A stretch of DNA of 64,000 bases from Lachnospiraceae bacterium (GCA_009774395.1 VSNQ01000001.1:1-64000); one strand, 5' to 3'. Positions 45,608 through 55,006 are shown, counted from the stretch's first letter. Program-made: numbers and translations. The notes: generated from the letters alone by a model not told the origin.

Positions 45608-46531
45608 TCACTTATTTCCAAAACGATGTCTTACAAAGCATCGAACACTTTCCTTCCACTCTGCTGCAAGTTTCTTACGATAAAGACGCGCTTCAATCCC
45701 CAGCGCTCTCGCTTCCTTGATTCCCTGATTGTATTTTATAATATATTTTTCCAAAAAATACTCCCGGCATTCCTTGCATTCTTTTAACTGGTACTTTGTA
45801 TACATATAGCGGTAATCATTATAAATCCGCATATCTTTCTCGGAAAAGCTTTCTGTATATTGATTGTCATGCACACCAATTGACACCAGCGGCGCTTCTG
45901 TATAGGCAAACTGCCCATTTCCTTTAAGCAAATCAAAATAGAGAAACATATCCGAAGCCCAGTTGCTTTTTTCATCAAACAGCGCTGGCTTGTTTCCTCT
46001 TCGGTAAATCGTCGCACTTGGTGCTCCAATCTGGTTTCCCAAAAAAAGCAGGCGATAATCCTGCCGCAGTTCTTCAATAAACTGCGTTGGCGCATAGCGA
46101 TCATATGAGGAGATAAAATGTTCCTTCGTAACATGCTGCATCTCCCCATTTCTACGAACCATTATCTGCCTGCTGCCAGAAAAAGCAAGCATTGCTTTGG
46201 GATTTGCCTCCAACAGTTTTACAAACTCGCCCAAACTGTTCGGTTCTGTGAACCAATCGTCGCTAAACATAATTTTAATGTACTCCCCTTGTGCCATTTG
46301 AATCGCTTTATTCCAATTGAAAATATGACCATAGGGTTTTTGATTATGAATATAATGAATATGCGGATATTGTGCAACAAGCTGTTCTATCGCATTGTTG
46401 GTCGAATCGTCAGAAATATTGACCTCATAATCTTTGTACTCTTGCACAGAAATAGATTGCAGCAGCCGCTCTACTTCCTCTGCATTATTATACGTCGGAA
46501 TACAAATGGAAACTTTTGGATTCGTCTGCAT
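45608..46531 (-). CDS. Glycosyltransferase family 2 (module II)
   Basis: 307 residues. VSICIPTYNNAEEV, EVNISDDSTNN, GEYIKIMFSDDWF with the SDDW metal acids, GNQIGAPSATIYR and LVSIGVHDNQYT parallel the module I gene at 12009 position by position. Basic C-terminal tail (about 270-307). AAGGAG precedes the ATG. A small hairpin ACTGCC/GGCAGT (45589-45608) touches the stop codon. It follows a GT17 gene as in module I, so the same pair of reactions is expected. Confidence 0.88.
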   Translation of the reverse strand: MQTNPKVSICIPTYNNAEEVERLLQSISVQEYKDYEVNISDDSTNNAIEQLVAQYPHIHYIHNQKPYGHIFNWNKAIQMAQGEYIKIMFSDDWFTEPNSLGEFVKLLEANPKAMLAFSGSRQIMVRRNGEMQHVTKEHFISSYDRYAPTQFIEELRQDYRLLFLGNQIGAPSATIYRRGNKPALFDEKSNWASDMFLYFDLLKGNGQFAYTEAPLVSIGVHDNQYTESFSEKDMRIYNDYRYMYTKYQLKECKECREYFLEKYIIKYNQGIKEARALGIEARLYRKKLAAEWKESVRCFVRHRFGNK

Positions 46532-46586
46532 TGCTAACTCCTTTATATAACTGCCGTTATTTTAAGTCTTTTCCATAATCGCTACA

Positions 46587-47537
46587 CTACTTTTTTAATA
46601 CTTTTCTACCAAGACGCTTGATTCCTATTAATATTCGATAACATATGTTTTTAATAACAACTTTTATTTTTCGACAGGTCTTGATTCCTGCATGCTCCTC
46701 GTGCATTATCAGGAAGTCCAATTCCTTTTGGTGCTCCCGTATATACTTCGGAAATGTTTCATCGATCTCACATCGGACAAACTTTGCATCTCTGCCAAAA
46801 ATATCCTTTCCATCTTTAATCTGATCCGTCACTTGCGATAACACGTGTTTTGAATTATATTCCTGATGTGCCGCGGAAACCACTTTTTCCTGCACACGTT
46901 TTTTGATATCTTTTTCTCCATGACCGCCCATATATCCAAAATGCCAGCCGCCATCCTCCACACGAATGCCAATAGCCTTGCGTTCCGGAAAGCGCAGTTC
47001 TCCAAGCAGCAGATTTTGTTCCCGCAGCAATTGATAACTCAGCATTTTCGAACCAATCCATTTCTTGCGCGTTACCTCTTCAAACTCACCCGCATAGGAT
47101 AATAGATTTCCTGAAACTTCCTCCATATTTAAGTAACAATAAAATAGCCGCTGCGCAAAATGATAAATCTTGTCCTTTTGAAAATTTTGCAGAATTTCCT
47201 GTATTTTATCAGGATTGGGTATCTCGTCAAGATCACTGAAAATAATAATATCATCGTCATTACATCCCGCTAAGCCGCGCGTTACTGCGTTTTTCTGAAA
47301 GGTATCCCGATAGTGTGTATCCCCTTCGGGGGTATCTTCCACTACCACATGGATAATTTTATCTGCAAACTCTGCAAAAAGTTCCTTATTTTCCTCATAA
47401 TATAATGGTTTCTTTAGACCGGAGAAAGTTTCTGTGGCTTCGCTAATAACAAACCTATCCACCACTGGATTTAATACATGAAGTCTTATTTTTAAAATAT
47501 CCAATTCATTAAAAAACTGAAAGCAATCGTAAACCAT
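46587..47537 (-). CDS. Glycosyltransferase family 17 (MGAT3-like), module II
   Basis: 316 residues from MVYDCFQFFNELDILKIR, with GGAGG five bases before the ATG; an upstream TTG is rejected because it lies in the ribosome site. Motifs: FVISEATETFSG, IIFSDLDEIPNP (metal-binding DxD), VEDGGWHFGYMGG. The protein is longer than the module I copy by a basic C-terminal tail with a hydrophobic patch, possibly membrane-associating. Expected activity is addition of N-acetylglucosamine; the acceptor is unknown. Confidence 0.88.
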   Translation of the reverse strand: MVYDCFQFFNELDILKIRLHVLNPVVDRFVISEATETFSGLKKPLYYEENKELFAEFADKIIHVVVEDTPEGDTHYRDTFQKNAVTRGLAGCNDDDIIIFSDLDEIPNPDKIQEILQNFQKDKIYHFAQRLFYCYLNMEEVSGNLLSYAGEFEEVTRKKWIGSKMLSYQLLREQNLLLGELRFPERKAIGIRVEDGGWHFGYMGGHGEKDIKKRVQEKVVSAAHQEYNSKHVLSQVTDQIKDGKDIFGRDAKFVRCEIDETFPKYIREHQKELDFLIMHEEHAGIKTCRKIKVVIKNICYRILIGIKRLGRKVLKK

Positions 47538-47560
47538 GCAATCCTCCAAACTTTTATTTT

Positions 47561-49981
47561 CTATAACGCAGTTTTCGCTGTAACTTTACTATCACTGTTA
47601 TCACTATTATTATTTTTATCACTATCGTTATCTTGTTCTATCTTATTATTTTCTTTACGATTCTTTCTTTTATGATAAATTCCCCACACTGCCATACCAA
47701 TAAGCACTATCGCTGATACCGCATAAGAAACTTTCCACAACAGTGGGATTTCATACTTCACTTGCACCATTCCTGTATAATGCGGTGCAACAACAACATT
47801 TACGTAGTTGTTTTCCCCATTTTGGATCTCAAGCTCCTGTCCATCTGCTAACGCGTAAGCATGGTAATTGTCGTAGTTGAGTAACGGAATTTCAACGGTT
47901 TTGGGCTTATCCGCGGTATTGGTGCACAGAAATGTCGTAATACCGTCTGTATAATTATAATCCTCCACCGTAACAGCCGATTCATCTGTCACAATTTTGC
48001 GCCAATTCATATACCCACCTACTGTATTTGCAGGAAGGTACTCTCCACTGCTGATATAATCATTCTTATCCAAGATACCATATACTGTCGTTGTTTGCAC
48101 TTCATTGCCATATACAACATAAAAATGCCCCATATTCAAAACAGTCAATAATGCCATAACACCACAAACCACTTTTTTCCATACCGGATTCTGCAAATAA
48201 TAAATCCCTATTAACGAAGCAAATACGCCAAATACGGTTCCCAATGACAAATACCTCCACGGAAACTGTATCATACAAAAGATTTTCGCTACGCCTTCAT
48301 GAATATTGCGCAGACTATCCCACGGAAAGCACCGCAGTGAAAAGATAACACATGCAATTGTAAAACCAGCGCACACTGCCCCAACACGCATCAATGGACT
48401 CTTATCAATCTTCCACTCATACTTTTTAACACAGCATGCCAAAAATGTTCCCAATCCCAATATAAGCGCAATCCCCAAGGCTATCGGCATTTCATATGTC
48501 ATTCCTTTCTTACTGTCACCCGTTGCTGACATAAAAATACCAAGCACTTGCAGAATATATGTTCCATGCTCTTGAATTTCGTTAATCTTATCCTGATTTA
48601 CTGCAATATTCATTTGCATAGACTGCAAAAATGGCAATAAAAATCCAATATTTATTCCAACGGTTAGCAGCGCAGCTTTTGCCAGCGTCAAAAATCTTTT
48701 GGGCTGTAAAGTTTTCTTAATACATATCATGCACAGCAATAAAATAAAAAATGCGGAAAGTTCACAGGATAAAATATGACACTGGATTAATCCAGACAAG
48801 CCCAGCGCCAGCGAAAAATACCCTCCCCCGCGTAAATTTTCATTTTTTTCCATAAAGACCTTGGCAAACCCATAAAGTACAAGTGGGAAAAATGCCATTG
48901 CCGTATATTCTCCAATTGCTGCCCTTACGTATGTATTGGCAATCCGATACGCAGATAAGGTATAAATCATAGCGCCAAACAACGCTAAATATTTGTCTTT
49001 CAGCAACTGCTTTACACAATAATAACAAATGAAACAGGTCACAGCATTTATAACAACCGCATAAAACTGGTAGCAAACTTGCAGCGGTGCCCCCATACAA
49101 TATAAAATCGCCGGAGGATAAAGGAAGAGCTGACTATAAAAAAGTGGTGTCGCATACCCATACCCATTAATCATTTCCGTTTGAATGGGTACAATCCAAT
49201 GACCATTTTTTAACCCGTCCGCAAGCGACCAGATACGCGCCAAGTGGAAATTCATATCGTGTCCCCAAAACAAAAAGTTTGCAAAAAGCGGCAAACTCGA
49301 AGCAACAATAATTGCAATCAAACCTGCAACCACCACTTTATTTTGATAGGAATTGGCAGTAAAGAAATAAATATAAATAAAATCAACAAATACAAAAATA
49401 AGAATCCATGCCAGAATACAGGTCAATCTCCAAATGGGAAGCTCATTAATTGTAATATCGGATATCTGCAAATCCCCCACACCATAAAAGGTTACTTTCA
49501 CTTCCAAATCATCAATGCCTGTAAAGGACTGCACCCAAACTCTATCCGTCATACTGGAATAGGAATCATATAATACAATCTTATTGTATTGATACCCAAA
49601 CGAATCATCAGCAGATACCAATGTAATATCCCCTGTCATATCATCACAGTTGCCGCCGCCATTTTCCATATCGTAAAGCACAGAATTATAATGAACTGTA
49701 AGCTCATACATCCCATGTGGTAATTTCAACTTCTCGCTGCTGATAATCCACCTTCCAAACGGCTCTGTATCATTTCTCCCTGTGATAAAAAAACTCCCGT
49801 CTGTATTGGTCGTTACAGCCGTGTCCTTCACAATTAAATTACTCTTATCCAGTACATATGTTGCAGGCTTTCCCAAAGAAGCAGCAATCATTACCAACAA
49901 CACTATCATTTCAGCAATAACAACAATTGTAAATCCTTGATATTGCCGTGCCAAATCTTTCCATTTCTCTAACTTTATCAT
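47561..49981 (-). CDS. Large polytopic membrane protein, PTPS-related/GT-C-like
   Basis: 806 residues from MIKLEKWKDLARQ; the 16 codons upstream translate repeat element A and are rejected. A helix at about 16-36 is followed by an external beta domain (to about 190), about twelve helices, and an external C-terminal part to about 760. The first membrane loop after the domain has WGHDMNFHLARIW, the acidic-histidine motif of the 6-pyruvoyl-tetrahydropterin-synthase-related membrane proteins, regarded as GT-C-like. The C-terminal 35 residues are a low-complexity Asn/Asp/Ser/Lys tail. Confidence 0.75.
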   Translation of the reverse strand: MIKLEKWKDLARQYQGFTIVVIAEMIVLLVMIAASLGKPATYVLDKSNLIVKDTAVTTNTDGSFFITGRNDTEPFGRWIISSEKLKLPHGMYELTVHYNSVLYDMENGGGNCDDMTGDITLVSADDSFGYQYNKIVLYDSYSSMTDRVWVQSFTGIDDLEVKVTFYGVGDLQISDITINELPIWRLTCILAWILIFVFVDFIYIYFFTANSYQNKVVVAGLIAIIVASSLPLFANFLFWGHDMNFHLARIWSLADGLKNGHWIVPIQTEMINGYGYATPLFYSQLFLYPPAILYCMGAPLQVCYQFYAVVINAVTCFICYYCVKQLLKDKYLALFGAMIYTLSAYRIANTYVRAAIGEYTAMAFFPLVLYGFAKVFMEKNENLRGGGYFSLALGLSGLIQCHILSCELSAFFILLLCMICIKKTLQPKRFLTLAKAALLTVGINIGFLLPFLQSMQMNIAVNQDKINEIQEHGTYILQVLGIFMSATGDSKKGMTYEMPIALGIALILGLGTFLACCVKKYEWKIDKSPLMRVGAVCAGFTIACVIFSLRCFPWDSLRNIHEGVAKIFCMIQFPWRYLSLGTVFGVFASLIGIYYLQNPVWKKVVCGVMALLTVLNMGHFYVVYGNEVQTTTVYGILDKNDYISSGEYLPANTVGGYMNWRKIVTDESAVTVEDYNYTDGITTFLCTNTADKPKTVEIPLLNYDNYHAYALADGQELEIQNGENNYVNVVVAPHYTGMVQVKYEIPLLWKVSYAVSAIVLIGMAVWGIYHKRKNRKENNKIEQDNDSDKNNNSDNSDSKVTAKTAL

Positions 49982-49989
49982 ACTTCTTT

Positions 49990-50080
49990 TATACTCAAAA
50001 ACGATTAGATTTTCCTTTCTACACAACACATATTGTCCGCTTATGCAAGATAGGTTGTGTAGAAATTGAAAAATCTTAAC
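49990..50080. repeat. Palindromic element A, copy 3
   Basis: AGATTTTCC (50007) and TTTCTACACAAC pair with GTTGTGTAGAAA and the A-rich right arm ending ATCTTA near 50078, around TCCGCTTATG. Compared with copy 1 both arms changed together (CTGCACAGC/GCTGTGCAG to CTACACAAC/GTTGTGTAG). It lies in the leader of the gene at 47561. Confidence 0.85.
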
Positions 50081-50196
50081 ATTTTTTAGTATTTAATCCC
50101 TTTCCCTATATTTCCGTTCCTACACCGTAAAGAATCCCCCTGCGCATTTTGCAGAGCCATTTCTTTACAGTTATGAAAACCGTTGTTATTTCGATT

Positions 50197-50949
50197 TTAT
50201 AAAAACGATTTCTTAAATTTTGCAAATACCTTTTGGCATTTTTTCCGAATCGGTTCTTTGATAAAATTGGGGTACTGCGCATTCGTTCCCTCCCATTTAT
50301 GAAAGGCAAACGGCGTAATGCCTTGTACTTCTGGTATCATTTTTTCATGACTATAATACTTTGCCACTTCCAAAGGTGCGATACGCATTCCCTCCGCTTC
50401 CAGAAGGTGGCGAATTTTACAACAGATAAATCCATCCTCATAATACCACATTTTACCGTATGCATACTCTCCCGTCCATGGTATCTTTGCCTTTCTGGGA
50501 AAATCCATTAAACGCTTGCTGCGGATACCAGCGCTGTTCCCTACACGGCAGATATTTCCATTGATATCGCGATACGTTGTTGTATCCCCTTTTGGCGGGA
50601 GCGGCCAAGGCGCGCCAATATAATCATAATCCAGAAATTCATCCCGCCACAATTCCGGATGTACCACAAAACCATCCGCATGGACAATTAAGACAAACTC
50701 CGTATGAATATGACTTCCCAGTTCATAAACCATTTTGTAATTGAAGTCATCAATATTGTTGAGTTTATCCGTATGGCTGTAACGAATACACTTGGGAAGT
50801 CCAAACGGTTTTTTATGTGTAATCAGTACCGCATCCCCAAACGCAATGCCACGCATACTGTATTCCATTGCTTTTATGGTTGCCCAAATATTCACACTCG
50901 TCATCGCTGCCAGCGTCACATTGGGAAGTTTTCGCTTCTCTGCTGCCAT
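50197..50949 (-). CDS. DUF5672 family protein, probable glycosyltransferase (module II)
   Basis: 250 residues, identical in length to the module I copy from its chosen start. VTLAAMTSVNIWATIKAMEY, LIVHADGFVVHPELW (acid motif), YIGAPWPLPP, CRVGNSAGIRSKRLM, YEDGFICCK and FHKWEGTNAQYPNF line up with 14716. The conserved H-x-D-G-F motif is likely metal-binding. GGAG precedes the start. In this module it lies upstream of the 806-residue membrane protein instead of next to the GT11 variant on both sides. Confidence 0.82.
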   Translation of the reverse strand: MAAEKRKLPNVTLAAMTSVNIWATIKAMEYSMRGIAFGDAVLITHKKPFGLPKCIRYSHTDKLNNIDDFNYKMVYELGSHIHTEFVLIVHADGFVVHPELWRDEFLDYDYIGAPWPLPPKGDTTTYRDINGNICRVGNSAGIRSKRLMDFPRKAKIPWTGEYAYGKMWYYEDGFICCKIRHLLEAEGMRIAPLEVAKYYSHEKMIPEVQGITPFAFHKWEGTNAQYPNFIKEPIRKKCQKVFAKFKKSFL

Positions 50950-51029
50950 TCCCTATTCTCCCATCTATATGCTTCCTATTTATATACTGGGGTATCTAAT
51001 ATACCAGTAGTTAAAATACCTGTTTTCGT

Positions 51030-52091
51030 TCAAATCTGTTGCTTTTGCCCTGTAACCAGCCGCCGCACCCTTTTTTTTAAGGAACGAATCATTCTTATCA
51101 GTAAATCACCATACCGCAGACACTGGCTTCTTATAATTGCCATCATTTTCGCCAATCCTGACAACGGCTTTCCGATTTTCTGATATTTCGTGGACTTGTT
51201 CTTATAATTTTCCAATTCTTGCCGGCATTCCTCTGCGGTAAATAATTTTCCTTTCCGATCCATATAATAAAAATCCGAATAAATATTTTGTTCGGATGCC
51301 CAATATCCGTCCGATACATTATGTCTTGCCCAATATTTCGGAGCAATCATAAACTTCACCGTTTCACTGGTATATGCAGGAAAAAATGCAAACGTTGAAT
51401 TAGAAAGGATTAAGTAATGTGCATTTTTTATCACAGAATAATCTTTTGACAATTCAAAATGGAATGCTGGCACCTCTGGCAGTATCCGCTTTGCAGCAGT
51501 CGTATCATCTGTAATTACCATAAATTCCATATCAGGTCTTTTCCTGCGCATATATTGCATTGCATCCAGCCAGTATCTGCGCCGCAAAAACAACTCCGGA
51601 CTCCCTGCATATTCTCCGCCTCTAATATTGATAATGCACAAATTTTCCCTGGAATATTCCATACAGTCATATTCCGGTTTTACTTTCAGCCATTCCTTAA
51701 TTTCTTTTTTATATGCGCCAAAATACGCTTCTGCCTGCATATTTCCATATAAAAGCGCTGTATGCGCGAGATCTTGAAACGTTTTGTCCGCACCACTGAT
51801 ATAACATCCATGTTCGATATCGTGCTTTGAATTTCCTATAAAAATCCTATCCTCTTTCTCATAATATATATTTTTAAAGGCACTTTTAGACAGCTCTAAA
51901 CCACAGTCAATATCCATAAAATACATCCCCTTATTACTATGGATATTGTTTGCAAAAATTTCCCGATTTAAAATACTAAAATCAAAACCGTTTTTATAAG
52001 CAATACACCTTATTGTAATATAACAAAACAACTGGTTTCCAAGTCCTTGTCCTTTTAACAGTTCCGTAGCAATCACTGGTTTATTTTCCAT
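51030..52091 (-). CDS. GT11-like protein with variant motif, module II
   Basis: 353 residues from MENKPVIATELLKGQG; TAGGAG five bases before the ATG favours this start over two earlier in-frame ATGs. LKGQGLGNQLF, then NIRGGEYAG in place of HxRxxDY, YLILSNSTFAFFP, APKYWARHNVSDGYWASEQ. The pattern equals the module I copy (13678), including the Asn and Glu replacements. The basic C-terminal tail (about 310-353) is unique to this copy. A sugar transferase related to alpha-1,2-fucosyltransferases is likely; the donor is uncertain. Confidence 0.82.
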   Translation of the reverse strand: MENKPVIATELLKGQGLGNQLFCYITIRCIAYKNGFDFSILNREIFANNIHSNKGMYFMDIDCGLELSKSAFKNIYYEKEDRIFIGNSKHDIEHGCYISGADKTFQDLAHTALLYGNMQAEAYFGAYKKEIKEWLKVKPEYDCMEYSRENLCIINIRGGEYAGSPELFLRRRYWLDAMQYMRRKRPDMEFMVITDDTTAAKRILPEVPAFHFELSKDYSVIKNAHYLILSNSTFAFFPAYTSETVKFMIAPKYWARHNVSDGYWASEQNIYSDFYYMDRKGKLFTAEECRQELENYKNKSTKYQKIGKPLSGLAKMMAIIRSQCLRYGDLLIRMIRSLKKRVRRLVTGQKQQI

Positions 52092-52132
52092 AAATCTCCT
52101 ATTAGCCATTCTATACCATTGTGCAAACGGCA

Positions 52133-53020
52133 TTATTGTATCAACGTCTGATATAGCTTTTCAATAATTTCTTTATCCACTTTTTCATCAAACTTACGTG
52201 CAAACATACATTCTTCCGCACGCATTAAGTCTGGAAAATCTTCCGTCCGAAATACATACGGTGTCCCTCTGTTCCAGTCAATATACCGCGCGCAGGCCGT
52301 ATAATCATTATTTTTTCCAATTTTATAAAGATTCTCACAATAGGGCGAATCCATAACAATTGTTTGCCATACCAATTCATCACTAATCTGTGTCCAGCGA
52401 AATGCACCTTTATATTTTCCATAATGCTGCACAATATACTGCGCCAATTCCGCTGTAATACTGCACCAATTTGCGCCTCCATAAAAGGAATATGCTTTTC
52501 TTTTGGTTCTGTCAATATGCAGTCGCCGCTGGATTGCCAAGGAATACGTTTCCATATCCACCCAAAACTTTTTCTCTCTTTTGCGTCCTAGCTGCCTTGT
52601 GAAAAAATGATAAGGTGTATACCTGCTGGCAATATCCTTTTGATATTGTTCCGTTCCAAAGTGGATAAACTCTTTCCCCTTGTTGCGTTCAAAAAAATTT
52701 TGTATTTCCGATTGTTTCTTAATTGGAAGATCCGCACCGGAAAGAAAATGATAATAGTGAGAACCACTTTTTATTGCTTTCTTTAGCAAAAAAATCTCTG
52801 CAAGAGTAATACTGTTCGTTCCCCAGTATACTTTATACTTCTGATAAATCGTTAATTTTGCCTTTTTTACAAGCTGTTGTATTTGACTTGTATCCCTAAA
52901 ACGAGAATTTCTATCAATATGGATATAAATACAATTATTCTCGTTATCCAAAAGCTGTATCAGCCGCCTTAATACAAGTGTATCCTCATGCGCCATTATC
53001 AAATAAGCATGTTTGAGCAT
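52133..53020 (-). CDS. GT14 glycosyltransferase (core-2/I-branching family)
   Basis: 295 residues. HAYLIMAHEDTLVLRRLI, IYIHIDRNSRFRD, HYYHFLSGADLPIKKQ (about 88-103) and FYGGANWCSITAELAQYI with ISDELVWQTIV form the GT14 set. Animal members add beta-1,6 GlcNAc branches on mucin or poly-lactosamine chains; bacterial members are poorly known. Inverting GT-A fold without a DxD, so metal-independent activity is expected. GGAGATATAGA precedes the ATG. It ends one base into the region before the GT11 variant. Confidence 0.88.
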   Translation of the reverse strand: MLKHAYLIMAHEDTLVLRRLIQLLDNENNCIYIHIDRNSRFRDTSQIQQLVKKAKLTIYQKYKVYWGTNSITLAEIFLLKKAIKSGSHYYHFLSGADLPIKKQSEIQNFFERNKGKEFIHFGTEQYQKDIASRYTPYHFFTRQLGRKREKKFWVDMETYSLAIQRRLHIDRTKRKAYSFYGGANWCSITAELAQYIVQHYGKYKGAFRWTQISDELVWQTIVMDSPYCENLYKIGKNNDYTACARYIDWNRGTPYVFRTEDFPDLMRAEECMFARKFDEKVDKEIIEKLYQTLIQ

Positions 53021-53039
53021 TCTATATCTCCTATTAATA

Positions 53040-53159
53040 GTCGCTGCGCGACGGCACTAAAGGGTAAAGTCGCTTCGGCACACCTGTAATGAGAGAAACT
53101 TTTATTCGAAAGGGCACTCATAAAACTTCCTCTCGTGCGCCTTCACAACTTTACCGACC
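53040..53159. repeat. Palindromic element C in the gap between GT14 and the third ABC gene
   Basis: A perfect GTCGC/GCGAC hairpin at 53040-53052 is followed by a long imperfect palindrome, 53061-53159: AGGGTAAAGTCGC... pairs with ...ACTTTACCGACC, and inside TGAGAGAAACTTTTA pairs with TAAAACTTCCTCTCG (12 of 14). The 218-bp gap (53021-53238) shows nothing else except a short AT-rich stretch. It shares a GTCGGTAA end with element D. Confidence 0.65.
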
Positions 53160-53238
53160 AACAAAAATATTTTTCAAAATTACTTGACATTTCTTAGCTG
53201 GACTGTTAAAAGCCTGTAAGCCAATTGCAGGTAATACC

Positions 53239-54984
53239 TTACAACCTCGTTTCCAAAATCTTCCCTCCCTCCACTTTATAAATCATATCACATTTCTCGA
53301 TTGTATTCAGCCTATGTGCAATAATAACCATTGTTTTTTTACCATGAAAACTATTAATGGCTTCCATAACAGCTGTTTCTGTTTCATTGTCCAGCGCAGA
53401 AGTTGCTTCATCAAACACCAAAATTTCCGGATTGTGGTAAAGTGCCCGCGCAATCCCAAGCCGCTGCCTTTGCCCGCCGGAAAGACGCACACCTCTATCA
53501 CCGATCGTGGTATCTAGCCCTTCGGGAAGCGTTTGAATAAAATCTTTTAACTGTGCTTCCTCCAACACCTCCCAAATGCGATGATCATCAATTTCATCAT
53601 CCGCAATCCCAAATGCAATATTATTGCGGATCGGCTCGTCCACTAAATAAATTGACTGCGGAATATAGCCAATCTGCGAAAGCCACGCTGGATAATTGTC
53701 AAATACATCGACACCATCACAAGTAATACTGCCCTTATGTGCCTTTAAAAGTCCCAGCAATATATCCACAATCGTTGATTTTCCTGCTCCTGAAGCTCCC
53801 ATAATCCCCACGGATTTCCCACAAGGCACTACCATATTGGCATGATCGAATATCAATGTGTCTGTATTGGGATATGCATACACAATATCTTTTAATGCAA
53901 TCTTATCCTTCAGCTGCATCGTCTTGCTTTCATCAACAGGACGCAGCGTTTGATTATTTCTTTTGCTGATTTCATTGATATTCATGTTTTCGTACACGTA
54001 ATCAAGACACGGCTTAAAATAAGAAATATCTGTCATATACGTATTAATGCGGTTAACACAGGGCATCATACGAATTGCCGCCACACCAAATGCTGTCAGC
54101 AATGTAAGTAGTTTTGTAATATCGTTACCCGAACGAATATACATAGCCAGATATCCCAGAATACTTACAACAAACACCGTTTCGATAATTAACCGCGGCA
54201 TACTGTTGATTACAGCGTGTTTTCGGCTGTACCCCGCACCAATTTTACCATTTTTTTCATAATTATCTGCAAAAAATGCTTCACGATGCAGCACCTTTAC
54301 ATCTTTGATTCCGTAGATTGCCTGAATCCTCCACTTTGCAATTCTTGACTGTATCGCCAGATTTTTAGCGCCAAGTGCAGAAAGCCCTGGTTTTAAACAT
54401 TTCAACATAAATATCGTAATAACAGCAAATACACCAATAACAAAGAGCATTAGTTTCCAATCCTGCAAAATAAGGATTACAGACAGGCAGACAAATACAA
54501 TTGCCTCCGAAACCATTGAAATCAGTGATAATAGAATATGAAAAACATTTGGTATATCACTGTCTGTCAGGCGAAAGACGGTAGGAATATCTGCGTCAAG
54601 ATAAAATTCATACGGACGGTTTAAAAACTCTCGCAGCACTTGACTAATTAATTTATTGCGGTTATAAGAAATAAATCGATTTTGCTCATTGACCAGCAGC
54701 AGCAGAAACGCATTTTTTAATATATACATTACCATAAGCAGCAAACACAGCGCTATCGTAAAACCTTTTATATCCTCTATCTTCAAAAATTCCATTGCTG
54801 TTCTGTAATATTTGTTTTCCATTGCGCTCACAGGATCCATTATCACCCCTACAACAGGCAGCAAAGCAGAAACACTCAGCGTTTCCAATAACCCGCCAAT
54901 AAAAATCATAATCCCCAAAAAACAAATATGGATTTTCTGCTTTCTATCTAGTATATATCTGAGTTTCTTTACGATATCCCTCAT
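53239..54984 (-). CDS. Half-size ABC transporter, PglK/MsbA-like flippase (third)
   Basis: 581 residues. Six membrane helices (about 20-330) are followed by Walker A GASGAGKST, LSGGQRQRLGIARAL and ILVFDEATSALD, with the IAHRLNTIEKC H-loop. It is nearly superimposable on the transporters at 15669 and 31790. As in module I, it closes a set containing GT2, GT17, DUF5672 and the GT11 variant, though here it lies upstream of them in the message. Function inferred: flipping of a lipid-linked oligosaccharide, possibly the product of module II. Confidence 0.9.
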   Translation of the reverse strand: MRDIVKKLRYILDRKQKIHICFLGIMIFIGGLLETLSVSALLPVVGVIMDPVSAMENKYYRTAMEFLKIEDIKGFTIALCLLLMVMYILKNAFLLLLVNEQNRFISYNRNKLISQVLREFLNRPYEFYLDADIPTVFRLTDSDIPNVFHILLSLISMVSEAIVFVCLSVILILQDWKLMLFVIGVFAVITIFMLKCLKPGLSALGAKNLAIQSRIAKWRIQAIYGIKDVKVLHREAFFADNYEKNGKIGAGYSRKHAVINSMPRLIIETVFVVSILGYLAMYIRSGNDITKLLTLLTAFGVAAIRMMPCVNRINTYMTDISYFKPCLDYVYENMNINEISKRNNQTLRPVDESKTMQLKDKIALKDIVYAYPNTDTLIFDHANMVVPCGKSVGIMGASGAGKSTIVDILLGLLKAHKGSITCDGVDVFDNYPAWLSQIGYIPQSIYLVDEPIRNNIAFGIADDEIDDHRIWEVLEEAQLKDFIQTLPEGLDTTIGDRGVRLSGGQRQRLGIARALYHNPEILVFDEATSALDNETETAVMEAINSFHGKKTMVIIAHRLNTIEKCDMIYKVEGGKILETRL

Positions 54985-55006
54985 TTTACATCATACCTTT
55001 CTATGC

